From Anaerolineae bacterium (GTDB lineage: Bacteria; Chloroflexota; Anaerolineae; B4-G1; SLSP01): 38,483 nucleotides of DNA. The notes under the pieces were generated by a model. That model was not told where the DNA came from. It searched no databases and worked only from the letters and a program-made list of their open reading frames with translations. Location: contig JAFGFI010000288.1 of assembly GCA_016931185.1 (NCBI GenBank), positions 1 through 38,483 on the forward strand. Reading direction: 5' to 3'. Within the stretch, counting starts at the first letter, position 1. Every line of letters begins with the position of its first letter. The position numbers and the translations under genes were made by a program. Below, one piece after another: positions 24,196 to 32,833 of the stretch.

Positions 24196-26098
24196 TTCAA
24201 TGCATCCTATCACCTTTGGCGTGGTTGGCGCAATCGACCTTTATGATGACGATGCATCATTGCATGACGGGATTTACAATCTGGCTTCCAGTTTTGTTAC
24301 TTTGCCCGAAACCGTCTCCACATTATGGCACGGTGACCGGATCGCGGCAATCACGTTTCAGCACTCTGAGGATGCCCAGATCCCGCCCGGGCAGTACAAA
24401 TATTCGATTCCGCAAGTAGGCGCCTATCAGGGAATAGTACAAGGGCATTTCTTCTCAGGTTTTGAGACCCTCGCAGATGACGAGCAACGCTTGCGCGGTA
24501 TCAGTCACGCAGTGGTATCAGGGTATGTAGATCGCGGACTTAGGGCGTTCGCCACGTTGAACGGGGCTTGGCTCGCTGTCGTTTTTGACAGAGAGAAGCA
24601 ATGTGCCGTTTTTGCTCGAGACGGTGTGGGGTTCGAGACGCTATACGTTGCGACTTCCGGGCCAAGAATCGTCTTTGCATCTGATCTTCGGGCCTTTCGC
24701 CTGGCAGGATTGGCGACCGAATATGACGAGCAGGCAATCATGGAATTTCTCCATTACTTATACGTGCCCAGCCCTCGTTCGGTATACAAAGACGTGAGTT
24801 CTGTGTTGCCGGGGCATGCACTGGTTATTGATCCACAAGGGACCCGTCAAAAGCGTTTTGCTCCTCCACGTTTCGTTCAGGGTGTGCCCCTGCGCGACGA
24901 GGGCAAAATTCATGCCGCAATTCAGGATTATCTGCCACTCTTCGAGGAGCGGATGTTGGTTGCGGCGGAGAGTTGTATACCTCGGCGCGGGCGTATCGGT
25001 CTATTGCTGAGCGCCGGCAAAGACTCAACATCCCTGGCTGTTGCCCTTAAAGAAGTGGCGCCGGATCGCGTGGTCGCGCTGACTATGGCCTTTGGTGGTC
25101 CCCCGCTCGATGAATCCAGTGATGCCGCGAGCGTGTGCGAATATCTGGGGATACCCCACAAAGTCTATACGCCCGCGTCTGACGCGCTGATCCCAGGTTT
25201 CCAGAGGCTGGTCATGTGCGAAGATCAACCTATGGGGGACACTGCGTCTTTACCTCTTCTTCTGGCTTCATCTGCTTTCCCAGAGGATGTCTCCGTTGTC
25301 TGGGATGGTACGGGTAACGATTACTACTTTGGCTATGTCCATCACTTCGACGAGTACCGTGACCACAAGCGTCGTCAGTTCAAGCGGTTTGTGCCGGATT
25401 TCGCGTGGCCGTTATTTTTGCGGATCATGCAGTTGGGACCTGCCCGGTTTGCCTCTACGGCGCGTGACTGGCAGACGCCACTGGAAGAAGCCTTCGTCAC
25501 GTTGAATGGATGGACTCAGGAGGAGTTGAAGAGACTCTGGCAACGGGACGTGGACTGGTCCAATACATATATGTGGGAATTGGTACGTAAAAATACAGAC
25601 AAGGACTGGATTGCTCTGAAATCTGAGATTGAGGGATCCATTTGGACGCCCAGCGCGTCTATCCGTAAGTCAGTGTATGTGGCGCGAGCTGCCGGTCTGG
25701 CGTTGCGAATGCCTTTGATCGATAACCGTCTTGCTGAGTTCGTCAATGGCTTACCTCAGGAGCTTCAGTACTGGGGTTACAGTAACAAGACGTTGTTGCG
25801 GGCCTACCTCGCGAAGCATTTGCCACGAGAGCTTGTTGAGAAGCCTAAGAGATATTTTTTCTTCGATACCAACGCGCTTATCGATAACAGGAATGGACGT
25901 CTGCTGGGCTGGCTCGAAGAGTCTGGGTTATTGCGCGTGTTTCCATCCTGGTCAAAGGCGTATCTGGCCGAGATGTTGTCCGAGTACCGGAAACGGCCTG
26001 ATGTTTATGGCGACCGTATATACGCTTTGAGCCTCTTGAGCCTGTGGATGGCCACCTCCCGGGGTTACGAACGGTTGGATGATCTATGCGTATTCTGA
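24185..26098 (+). CDS. Asparagine synthase-like protein lacking the glutaminase cysteine
   Basis: A 637-residue relative of AsnB. Its N-terminal half has the class II glutaminase layout (for example LRAFATLNGAWLAVVFD and GPRIVFASDLRAFRL), but the protein starts MAANSMHPITFGVVGAIDLY, so the essential Cys that must follow Met1 is absent. The ATP pyrophosphatase half keeps SAGKDS at 276-281, while the usual GEGSDE is WDGTGNDYYFGY. It may use ammonia from elsewhere or may form other amide-type bonds, as beta-lactam synthetase-like relatives do. GGAGGTG lies 8 bases before ATG 24185. The frame is open further upstream inside the previous gene, which is not used. Its end overlaps the next gene by 13 bases. 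Confidence 0.85.
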   Translation: MAANSMHPITFGVVGAIDLYDDDASLHDGIYNLASSFVTLPETVSTLWHGDRIAAITFQHSEDAQIPPGQYKYSIPQVGAYQGIVQGHFFSGFETLADDEQRLRGISHAVVSGYVDRGLRAFATLNGAWLAVVFDREKQCAVFARDGVGFETLYVATSGPRIVFASDLRAFRLAGLATEYDEQAIMEFLHYLYVPSPRSVYKDVSSVLPGHALVIDPQGTRQKRFAPPRFVQGVPLRDEGKIHAAIQDYLPLFEERMLVAAESCIPRRGRIGLLLSAGKDSTSLAVALKEVAPDRVVALTMAFGGPPLDESSDAASVCEYLGIPHKVYTPASDALIPGFQRLVMCEDQPMGDTASLPLLLASSAFPEDVSVVWDGTGNDYYFGYVHHFDEYRDHKRRQFKRFVPDFAWPLFLRIMQLGPARFASTARDWQTPLEEAFVTLNGWTQEELKRLWQRDVDWSNTYMWELVRKNTDKDWIALKSEIEGSIWTPSASIRKSVYVARAAGLALRMPLIDNRLAEFVNGLPQELQYWGYSNKTLLRAYLAKHLPRELVEKPKRYFFFDTNALIDNRNGRLLGWLEESGLLRVFPSWSKAYLAEMLSEYRKRPDVYGDRIYALSLLSLWMATSRGYERLDDLCVF

Positions 26099-27339
26099 CT
26101 CTATCCAATCTTTATCCCCCCACGCACCTTGGCGGTATGGAATTGCGTCTCCAGGAGACCATCCAGGGCCTTCAGGAGAGAGGGCATCAGTGTCAGGTGT
26201 TGACCAGTGACTTTGTGCCGCCGGGAATCGTTCTATCTGACGAACCCGGTGTGGCGCGTTTTTTGAGTCTTGATGCAGATGTTTACCATTATAAACCGCT
26301 GCATTACGTGCTGAATCGCCAGGCCCAACTAAGGCAGAACGTGGAAGCTTTCAAGAACCTGGCAAGAGCTTTCAGACCAGATTTGGTGTTTTTCTGGTGT
26401 ATGTGGAACCTGTCTCCCGCGCTTATCGCGACGGCAAAGGCGCTATTCCCAGGACGCGTTGTTCAATCGTTCGCGGGGTACTGGCCCGTGGAACCAGATG
26501 CGCACGAGCAGTACTGGCTTACCGAGACTCCAGGGCGGATAACGGATGTTATCCGCCGGTTGTTGGCCCCGTTGGTTCTCTCGCGTTGGTATAGACCTGT
26601 CCGTTGGTCCGACATCACGTTCGAGCACGCAGTTTTTGTCTCACAGTATGTTTACGACTATCTCGGTCAGGCTGGTCTCGTCTTCCCTCATGCGAAAGTG
26701 ATCTTCTCCGGCATTGAGACTGACGAATTTATACCGGCGCATTCCGGTGCGTCCACTACCTCTGAACTGCGCGTGCTTTGCGCCGGAGGTTGGGCACGCC
26801 ACAAGGGCGCCCATACGGTGATCGAGGCGATACGGCTTTTGGACGAACAAGGGGTTAGCAATATTTCCCTGACCGTGATAGGGCGTGGGCATCCTAACGA
26901 ACGCGTGGAGCTGGAAGCGCTGGTACGGGATGCGCATCTGGAGGGGCGGGTGGTTTTCCGCACGGCGGTTGCCAGGGATAATATGCCCGACGTGTACCGG
27001 GAGCACGATGTACTGGTAGTTGCAACGCTGTCGGCCGAACCTTTAGCTCGGACTGTTATGGAAGGTATGGCGTCTGGTTTGACGGTAGTGGCAAGCGCTA
27101 CGGGCGGCACGCCAGAAATGATCGCTGATGGTCGAGATGGTTTACTCTTTGCGCCGGGTGACAGCCGGCAATTGAGTGTGCTTTTGCAGCGGCTTGTTGA
27201 AGCGCCTGACCTACGGGAACGTCTGGCGGCGGCCGCGCGCGTTACTGCCGTTGCCCGTTTCGACATTCGCCGGATGGTTGATGAAATCGAGGGGTTTTTG
27301 GAAGAGGTTGTGGCTCAGATTCGTTATGAGAGTATCTAG
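26086..27339 (+). CDS. Family 4 glycosyltransferase (GT-B)
   Basis: Retaining GT-B glycosyltransferase, 417 aa. The N-terminal domain starts [19 protein letters not shown], with the glycine-rich acceptor-side loop. The C-terminal donor domain shows [20 protein letters not shown], the EX7E motif EPLARTVME (Glu318, Glu326) and [16 protein letters not shown] 26086 lies inside the end of the preceding gene. Two more GT4 genes follow, giving a run of sugar-adding steps. Substrates are not predictable. Confidence 0.93.
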   Translation: MRILTLSNLYPPTHLGGMELRLQETIQGLQERGHQCQVLTSDFVPPGIVLSDEPGVARFLSLDADVYHYKPLHYVLNRQAQLRQNVEAFKNLARAFRPDLVFFWCMWNLSPALIATAKALFPGRVVQSFAGYWPVEPDAHEQYWLTETPGRITDVIRRLLAPLVLSRWYRPVRWSDITFEHAVFVSQYVYDYLGQAGLVFPHAKVIFSGIETDEFIPAHSGASTTSELRVLCAGGWARHKGAHTVIEAIRLLDEQGVSNISLTVIGRGHPNERVELEALVRDAHLEGRVVFRTAVARDNMPDVYREHDVLVVATLSAEPLARTVMEGMASGLTVVASATGGTPEMIADGRDGLLFAPGDSRQLSVLLQRLVEAPDLRERLAAAARVTAVARFDIRRMVDEIEGFLEEVVAQIRYESI

Positions 27340-27340
27340 C

Positions 27341-27931
27341 ATGTCGGTGATGTTTTACTTGCGTTGGATAAAGTCGTTGTTCCGCCGCCTGCGCCAGGAT
27401 TGGGCGCACGATCTGCGTCGCCAGCAGTGGTGGTTGCGGGGTGTTTCTATCGCCCCTACGGCTATCATTCGTCTGGGGCCAAAGGCTGTGTTGGAGATCG
27501 GACCCGGCTCAATGATCGGCCATCAGAGTATCCTCGATCTGACGCCTGATCCCCGGTTGGGCGAAACTGCATGTCCATCCCTGAAGATCGGACAACGTAC
27601 AGCGATTAACGAGTTTAACAACATCCGAGCGGGTAATGCCCCGGTCATCATTGGTGATGGGTGTCTTCTCTCGCAGTTCGTTTCGATCATTGACGCCAAT
27701 CATGGCACCGGGCGCGACGTGTTGATGCGAGATCAGCCTCACGATCTACGCAATGCGGGCGTACACATTGGGAACGATGTCTGGATTGGAACTCACGCTG
27801 TGATACTTCCGGGTGTACAGATCGGTGATGGGGCGGTGATTGCGGCGGGTGCTATCGTCACGCGGGATGTACCGCAGTATGCTGTGGTAGCCGGTGTGCC
27901 TGCAGAAATCAAGCGCTACCGCGAAACGTAA
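27341..27931 (+). CDS. Hexapeptide-repeat acyltransferase (WcaF/Vat-like)
   Basis: Second left-handed beta-helix acyltransferase in the window, 196 aa from ATG 27341; an in-frame ATG at 27326 is also possible. Hexapeptide turns include [30 protein letters not shown] and [14 protein letters not shown] carries the expected catalytic histidine, and the ending is [25 protein letters not shown]. It starts one base after the preceding stop and ends three bases before the next GT4 gene, so it belongs to the same operon. It probably acetylates one sugar of the repeat. Confidence 0.9.
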   Translation: MSVMFYLRWIKSLFRRLRQDWAHDLRRQQWWLRGVSIAPTAIIRLGPKAVLEIGPGSMIGHQSILDLTPDPRLGETACPSLKIGQRTAINEFNNIRAGNAPVIIGDGCLLSQFVSIIDANHGTGRDVLMRDQPHDLRNAGVHIGNDVWIGTHAVILPGVQIGDGAVIAAGAIVTRDVPQYAVVAGVPAEIKRYRET

Positions 27932-27934
27932 GAC

Positions 27935-29110
27935 GTGAGAATCCTTCACTTTAACCAATTCGGAACACATGCCGGTGGCGTAGAAGGTTATATTGCCGAC
28001 GTGTCACGTGCTCTTATAATGGCGGGGCACGAAACTCGGTTGGTCAGCTTTGCCTCCGAGCGTTCAGATGATCTCATGCCAGGCACAACGCAAGTCGTCA
28101 CGTCAGATGTTGAGGCTGCCCTGTCTGACATAGAGCGTGTAATCGCTGATTTTCGCCCCGATGTGGCTTACACGCATGCCGTGTATGACCCGCTGGTCCT
28201 GCGCTGGATTTATGGTCGATTGCCAGCCATCGCTTATATACACAGTCCTTACCTGATCTGTCCCGGCTACGCACTCTTTCTGCGTCGCTCGGTGAAGGCT
28301 TGTGATCGTACCGCAGGCCCTGTCTGTATTGTCAACGCGCAGATCGAACGCTGTTGTTTCGGTCGCAATCCTGCCGGACATATACGTCGCTTGCACCAGG
28401 TGCGCGCGTTGATCAGAGCAACCTCGCAGGTTGATGTGTTGGTAGGTAGCGACTATATGCGCCATCGGCTGATAGTCAATGGCTTGCCGGTTGAGAGACT
28501 TGGCTTATTGGCGCCGCTATTGTTTTTTGAGACTGCGTCTGAGTATGTGTTGCCACCTGCCCCTGAAGTGATCCTGTTTGCTGGCCGGGTAACACCAGAA
28601 AAGGGACTCCGGGATCTTATCCAGGCCCTCGCGTTACTGCGAAGCGACTGGCGGTTGATTGTAGCCGGCGACGGACCTGATCGAGTTGCCTGTGAGCAAT
28701 TGTCTGAGCGTTTACACGTGGCCCAACGTGTAGACTTCGTCGGGTGGGTTACGCCAGAAAGGATGAAAATGCTGTATCAGCGTTGTGCATTTTTTGCAAT
28801 GCCCTCTCTCTGGCCCGAACCTTACGGGCGTGTTGGTCCCGAGGCCTTTCTCCATGGTCGACCTGTAGTCGCTTATGCTGTGGGAGGCATTCCTGACTGG
28901 CTTGAGCATGGGAAGAATGGCTATCTAGCTGTACCAGGCGACGTCGGCAGTCTTAGTTCAGCCATCCAACGTTTGCTAGAGAATCCTGACGAGTGCGAGC
29001 GAATGGGACGCCAGGCTCAGGAAGGGGCCAGCTTACGCTGGAGTGCAGAGGCACACGTGCAGAAACTCGAGGCACATCTTCAAGCGGCTATTCACAGATT
29101 TTCCTCATAA
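27935..29110 (+). CDS. Family 4 glycosyltransferase (GT-B)
   Basis: GT-B glycosyltransferase of 391 aa. The start MRILHFNQFGTHAGGVEGYIADV has the glycine-rich GGVE loop. IHSPYLICPGYALFLRRSVKACDRTAG contains the cysteine-bearing segment often found in GT4 enzymes of this kind. The donor domain has ILFAGRVTPEKGLRDLI, the EX7E motif EPYGRVGPE (295-303) and VVAYAVGGIPDWL. The GTG start at 27935 gives the usual N-terminus but has no clear ribosome site; coupling to the previous stop three bases upstream is likely. Confidence 0.92.
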   Translation: MRILHFNQFGTHAGGVEGYIADVSRALIMAGHETRLVSFASERSDDLMPGTTQVVTSDVEAALSDIERVIADFRPDVAYTHAVYDPLVLRWIYGRLPAIAYIHSPYLICPGYALFLRRSVKACDRTAGPVCIVNAQIERCCFGRNPAGHIRRLHQVRALIRATSQVDVLVGSDYMRHRLIVNGLPVERLGLLAPLLFFETASEYVLPPAPEVILFAGRVTPEKGLRDLIQALALLRSDWRLIVAGDGPDRVACEQLSERLHVAQRVDFVGWVTPERMKMLYQRCAFFAMPSLWPEPYGRVGPEAFLHGRPVVAYAVGGIPDWLEHGKNGYLAVPGDVGSLSSAIQRLLENPDECERMGRQAQEGASLRWSAEAHVQKLEAHLQAAIHRFSS

Positions 29111-29161
29111 AGAACATGGCTATCCTTATATCCGAATATGAGCCTATTCCGGGGCAACACT

Positions 29162-30355
29162 ATGCGAATTCTGTTCCTGTCCACTTGGTTCCCTTACCCG
29201 CCTGATAACGGCTCGAAGTTGCGGGTCTATCATCTTCTGCACGCCTTGAGCCAAAAGCACGAGGTGACGCTCGTTTCGTTCGCGTTCGACACCGCTCAGC
29301 CTGAGGTGCTGGGTAACCTGCGTGCGCTCTGTGCAGATGTGCGTGTCGTGTCTCTCAATCCTTTTGTAGAGAACAAAGTGGGCACTCTCCGCACCTTCTT
29401 GTCGCTCCGCCCCATGACGTCGCGTTCAATCCCGGCGATGCGCGAGTTGGTGGCCAGCGTGCTGCACTTGCACGCTTTCGACGCCGTGATTGCCTCGACT
29501 GAGATGATGGCTACTTATGCCGATGCTGCTCCTGTCGGCGCCCCCAAGATTCTGGAGGAACACAACTCAATGTCCCGTTGGGCGTGGGAGCGCTATGACG
29601 AACAGACAGACCTGTTCCAACGCGCCCGCTGTTGGGTGAGCTGGCACAAGCAGCGTTGGTATACAGCTCGCACGTTCCCACGCTGTGCCCTCGTCACAAT
29701 GGTTTCCGAGGCAGATCGACAGGCCACGCTTAGTGCTGTGGGCATTGACCGGTTACGGGTAGAGGTGGTGCCTAATGGCGTGGACTGCGGCCACAACCGC
29801 CCGGGTCTGGCACAGCCCCGGCCCACCATGCTTGTTTACAATGGGGCGCTTACCTACAGTGCTAACTACGACGCGATGCAGTGGTTCCTGGCTGAAGTTT
29901 ATCCACGTATCAAGACGGTAGCTCCTGGCGTGTCGCTGACCATCACCGGCGCCACTAAGGGCGTCGATCTGGCGGGCCTGGCGCTCGACACGTCGGTACA
30001 CCTTATCGGCTATGTGGACGATGTACGCCTGCCGGTGGCTGAGGCGGCAATCTGTGTTGTACCGATCCGTCAAGGCGGGGGCACGCGGCTCAAGATACTC
30101 GAAGCGATGGCACTCGGGACACCCGTGGTCGCTACCTCCAAAGGCGCGGAGGGATTAGATGTAGTCAACGGCGAGCACCTGTTGCTCGGGGATACGCCCG
30201 AGGCGCTTGCAGATGCCGTGTTGCGCGTGATGGGCGATAGTGTCTTGCGCGAGCGGCTGTGCCGTAGTGCTCGTGCTCTCGTAGAAAGGCGGTATGATTG
30301 GAAGACCATCGGCGCGCAATTTGTGACTTTGGTAGAAGAGACGGCAAGGAGCTAA
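29162..30355 (+). CDS. Family 4 glycosyltransferase (GT-B)
   Basis: Third GT4 enzyme, 397 aa from ATG 29162 (MRILFLSTWFPYPPDNGSKLR). An upstream ATG at 29138 would add eight residues outside the family pattern. The middle shows VVPNGVDCG, and the donor domain contains GALTYSANYDAMQWFL, VPIRQGGGTRLKILEAMALG and VVATSKGAEGLDV. This form resembles the stp1/WcaI-like glycosyltransferases found with exosortase-type exopolysaccharide loci (my recollection of family, moderate certainty). A 40-base gap containing a nine-base direct repeat (AAACCTGCA at 30369 and 30385) separates it from the next gene. Confidence 0.9.
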   Translation: MRILFLSTWFPYPPDNGSKLRVYHLLHALSQKHEVTLVSFAFDTAQPEVLGNLRALCADVRVVSLNPFVENKVGTLRTFLSLRPMTSRSIPAMRELVASVLHLHAFDAVIASTEMMATYADAAPVGAPKILEEHNSMSRWAWERYDEQTDLFQRARCWVSWHKQRWYTARTFPRCALVTMVSEADRQATLSAVGIDRLRVEVVPNGVDCGHNRPGLAQPRPTMLVYNGALTYSANYDAMQWFLAEVYPRIKTVAPGVSLTITGATKGVDLAGLALDTSVHLIGYVDDVRLPVAEAAICVVPIRQGGGTRLKILEAMALGTPVVATSKGAEGLDVVNGEHLLLGDTPEALADAVLRVMGDSVLRERLCRSARALVERRYDWKTIGAQFVTLVEETARS

Positions 30356-30395
30356 CGCGCAAGTTGATAAACCTGCAAATACGCAAACCTGCATT

Positions 30396-31850
30396 ATGGA
30401 AAAAGATGCTAAGACACTAAAACGCTATCTCACGGTGGATAGCGTGATCCAACTGTTATCCAGACCCATCCCGAGGCGCTATCTCAGCGCTATGATGGTG
30501 TTGGGAGTGCTGTTGGCTTCCTCTTTCTTGGGCCAACGCGCCTCAATGCGTTGGCTACTGCTGCTTGCAGTTAGCTTCGGTATGGTGGTATTGCTCCGCG
30601 TGCCTCAGTTGGGTTTGCTGGCAGTGATTATTGCGGCGTTGAACGTGGGTGTCGAAATCAGCACTGGTACCGAGATCAAACTTAATTTTGCTACCTTGCT
30701 TGTTCCGGCGCTCTTTGTCCTCTGGTTGCTCAAGGGCCTGCGCGCTCGTGAACTGCATTGGGCTGCTTCTGCTGCCAATCGTCCCTTCATCCTCTTTCTG
30801 CTGGCGAGCTTGCTCTCCTTCCTGATCGGAAATGCGACCTGGCCCCCTGCTGTGCCCAGGTCCGACGACTTCTGGCTTGTCCAGTTGGCGCAGTGTGCGA
30901 TCTTTGTTATCGCTGCGCTCGCCTTCTGGTTAGTCGCCAATGTTCATGAGCTGGAGACCTGGCTGCCCCGGCTCACCTGGACCTTTCTTTATGTGGGTGG
31001 CGGGCTCGCAAGCGTATGGATGGCGTTCGGTAGCAGCCGTTGGTTGAGCACCATTACTACCTTTACCTTCCAACGCGCGCCATTCTGGATCCTGCTTACG
31101 GCGTTGGCGGGAGGGCAACTCTTGTTCAACGCTGAGCTCGGGCGCGTCAGGCAGGTTTATCTCCTGGTAGTAATGATCGCGGTCCTGATCTACGCTTTTG
31201 TCCGGGTGGATGATCGTACCTCTAATTGGGTGGGGGTGTCTGCCGTGGCCGGTGTGCTGGTGTGGCTCCGCCTGCCACATTTGCGTCGCACCATCATTAT
31301 ACTAGGAGGACTCCTGCTGGTCTTGGGACTGGTCTCCGGCACTCTCTATGAGTTCGCCGGCGGAAGTGAGAAATGGGACGAAAGTGGGGCCTCGCGCCTG
31401 GTGCTGATTGAACGTGTGGTGAGTGTCACACTGCGCAACCCTATTACCGGTTTAGGACCGGCTTCTTATCGCAACTATGCCGGTATGTCTCCCCTGATCT
31501 ATCAGCGCGCATTATGGTTTCATCCCAAGATTAATTCGCATAACAACTACATCGACCTTTTTGCTCATGTTGGGCTTTTAGGATTGGGACTTTTTCTCTG
31601 GTTTGCTGTGGAGCTTTTTCTGTTAGGCTTGCGACTTAATGAGCGTTACCAGACCGGTTTTATCGGCGGCTATGTGGGCGGTATGACGGCTGCCTGGGTG
31701 GGCAGTTTGGTGATTATGATGCTGGCGGATTGGATGCTACCTTTTGTCTATAACATCGGCTATCCTGGCTTTCAAGCAAGCCTCCTTGTATGGCTGTTCC
31801 TCGGCGGCCTGGTAGCAATCGAAAATATGAATAATGCCGAAAAGTGCTAG
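30396..31850 (+). CDS. O-antigen ligase/polymerase family membrane protein (Wzy_C)
   Basis: Polytopic membrane protein of 484 aa, about 11 helices. The family signature lies around Ser381-His382-Asn383 (NSHNNYIDLFAHVGLLG), preceded by a large loop with NPITGLGPASYRNYAG. It is a distinct paralogue of the protein at 3960 and lacks the C-terminal repeat region. No ribosome site is evident before ATG 30396. The end overlaps the next frame only if that gene starts at an upstream GTG. It could be the polymerase for the repeat unit or the ligase that attaches glycan to an anchor. Confidence 0.87.
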   Translation: MEKDAKTLKRYLTVDSVIQLLSRPIPRRYLSAMMVLGVLLASSFLGQRASMRWLLLLAVSFGMVVLLRVPQLGLLAVIIAALNVGVEISTGTEIKLNFATLLVPALFVLWLLKGLRARELHWAASAANRPFILFLLASLLSFLIGNATWPPAVPRSDDFWLVQLAQCAIFVIAALAFWLVANVHELETWLPRLTWTFLYVGGGLASVWMAFGSSRWLSTITTFTFQRAPFWILLTALAGGQLLFNAELGRVRQVYLLVVMIAVLIYAFVRVDDRTSNWVGVSAVAGVLVWLRLPHLRRTIIILGGLLLVLGLVSGTLYEFAGGSEKWDESGASRLVLIERVVSVTLRNPITGLGPASYRNYAGMSPLIYQRALWFHPKINSHNNYIDLFAHVGLLGLGLFLWFAVELFLLGLRLNERYQTGFIGGYVGGMTAAWVGSLVIMMLADWMLPFVYNIGYPGFQASLLVWLFLGGLVAIENMNNAEKC

Positions 31851-31864
31851 GAATGGTAGGGTAT

Positions 31865-32776
31865 ATGGACTTGAGTATCATCATCGTCAACTGGAACACG
31901 CGGGAGTTCCTCTCGCAGTGTTTACGATCAGTGGACAAGACTGTGTGTACAGGTACACATTTAAGGGTGGAAACCATAGTTGTTGATAACGCATCTGCTG
32001 ATGGCAGCGCACAGACGGTGCGTGAACAGTTCGCGTGGTCGCGGCTTATTGAGAATGCAGAGAACGTCGGTTTCGCACGAGCGAATAACCAGGCGTTACA
32101 ACAAAGCCGGGCGCGGTATGTTCTGCTGCTGAATAGCGATACTGAAGTGTATCCTGGCGCAGTGGAGGCGATGGTCTCCTTCATGGATGAGCATCCTGAG
32201 GCTGCCGGATGTGGGCCTCGCCTCCTCAATGCAGATGGTAGTTTGCAACCATCGTGTCATCCGGTACTGACCCCAGGCCGTGAGTTCTGGCGGTTGATGT
32301 TTTTGGACCGGATTTGGCGCCGGGCTACTTATGATCAGAAGCACTGGGATTTGTCGAAGCCTCGTCGTGTAGAAGTGATTAAGGGCGCGTGCCTGCTGCT
32401 GCGACGCGCGGCGCTGGATCAAGTGGGGTTGTTAGACGCTCAATACTACATGTATACTGAGGAGATGGACCTCTGCTACCGGCTGTTGCGGGCCGGCTGG
32501 GAGCTCTGGTGGGTGCCTTGGGCAGAGGTCACACACTATGGAGAGGCCAGTACGCGCCAGGCTGCTGAGGAGATGTATGTGCAGCTCTACCGGAGCAAGG
32601 CCCAGTTTCATCGCAAGTACGGTGGGGAGCGAGAAGTCCGTCGCTTCAGGCGATTGCTGGGGCTCGCTTATGCGCCACGCTGGGCTTTGGTTGCCTTGGG
32701 CAGCCTTGCCGCGCCATCGCTTGCCGCGCGCGCGCGCATTTATCGCAGTCTGCTGCGCGCGCGCGCAGCTCTGTGA
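31865..32776 (+). CDS. Family 2 glycosyltransferase (rhamnosyltransferase-like)
   Basis: GT2 enzyme of 303 aa with LSIIIVNWNTREFL, VVDNASADGS (DNAS at 41-44) and the metal-binding SDTE (91-94). GPRLLNADGSLQPSC and YMYTEEMDLCYRLLRAGWELWWVP are hallmarks of the rhamnosyltransferase-like subgroup. In-frame starts lie at 31844 (GTG), 31853 and 31865; 31865 gives the standard MDLSIIIVNWN N-terminus. The last codons (ARARIYRSLLRARAAL) are encoded by two alternating GC runs that can form a strong hairpin. Sugar specificity is an inference from subgroup only. Confidence 0.9.
   Translation: MDLSIIIVNWNTREFLSQCLRSVDKTVCTGTHLRVETIVVDNASADGSAQTVREQFAWSRLIENAENVGFARANNQALQQSRARYVLLLNSDTEVYPGAVEAMVSFMDEHPEAAGCGPRLLNADGSLQPSCHPVLTPGREFWRLMFLDRIWRRATYDQKHWDLSKPRRVEVIKGACLLLRRAALDQVGLLDAQYYMYTEEMDLCYRLLRAGWELWWVPWAEVTHYGEASTRQAAEEMYVQLYRSKAQFHRKYGGEREVRRFRRLLGLAYAPRWALVALGSLAAPSLAARARIYRSLLRARAAL
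32725..32766 (+). repeat. Paired alternating CG runs forming a potential hairpin
   Basis: Thirteen bases of alternating CG (32725-32737) and twelve of alternating GC (32755-32766) flank a 17-base loop. The two arms are self-complementary and could pair as an about 12-bp all-GC stem at the very end of the glycosyltransferase gene. There is no T-run after it, so it is not a classical terminator. It could slow polymerase or protect mRNA ends, or simply reflect Ala/Arg codon choice. Confidence 0.6.
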
Positions 32777-32833
32777 ATCCGGGCAAACTTTGCACTGCCC
32801 TTGTTATTATTACGGAAAGAGTATGTGTTTATT

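Noticed and set aside
28014..28019. TATAAT inside the GT4 gene beginning at 27935
   Set aside because: It is within coding sequence with no -35 element at proper spacing and no gene starting nearby.
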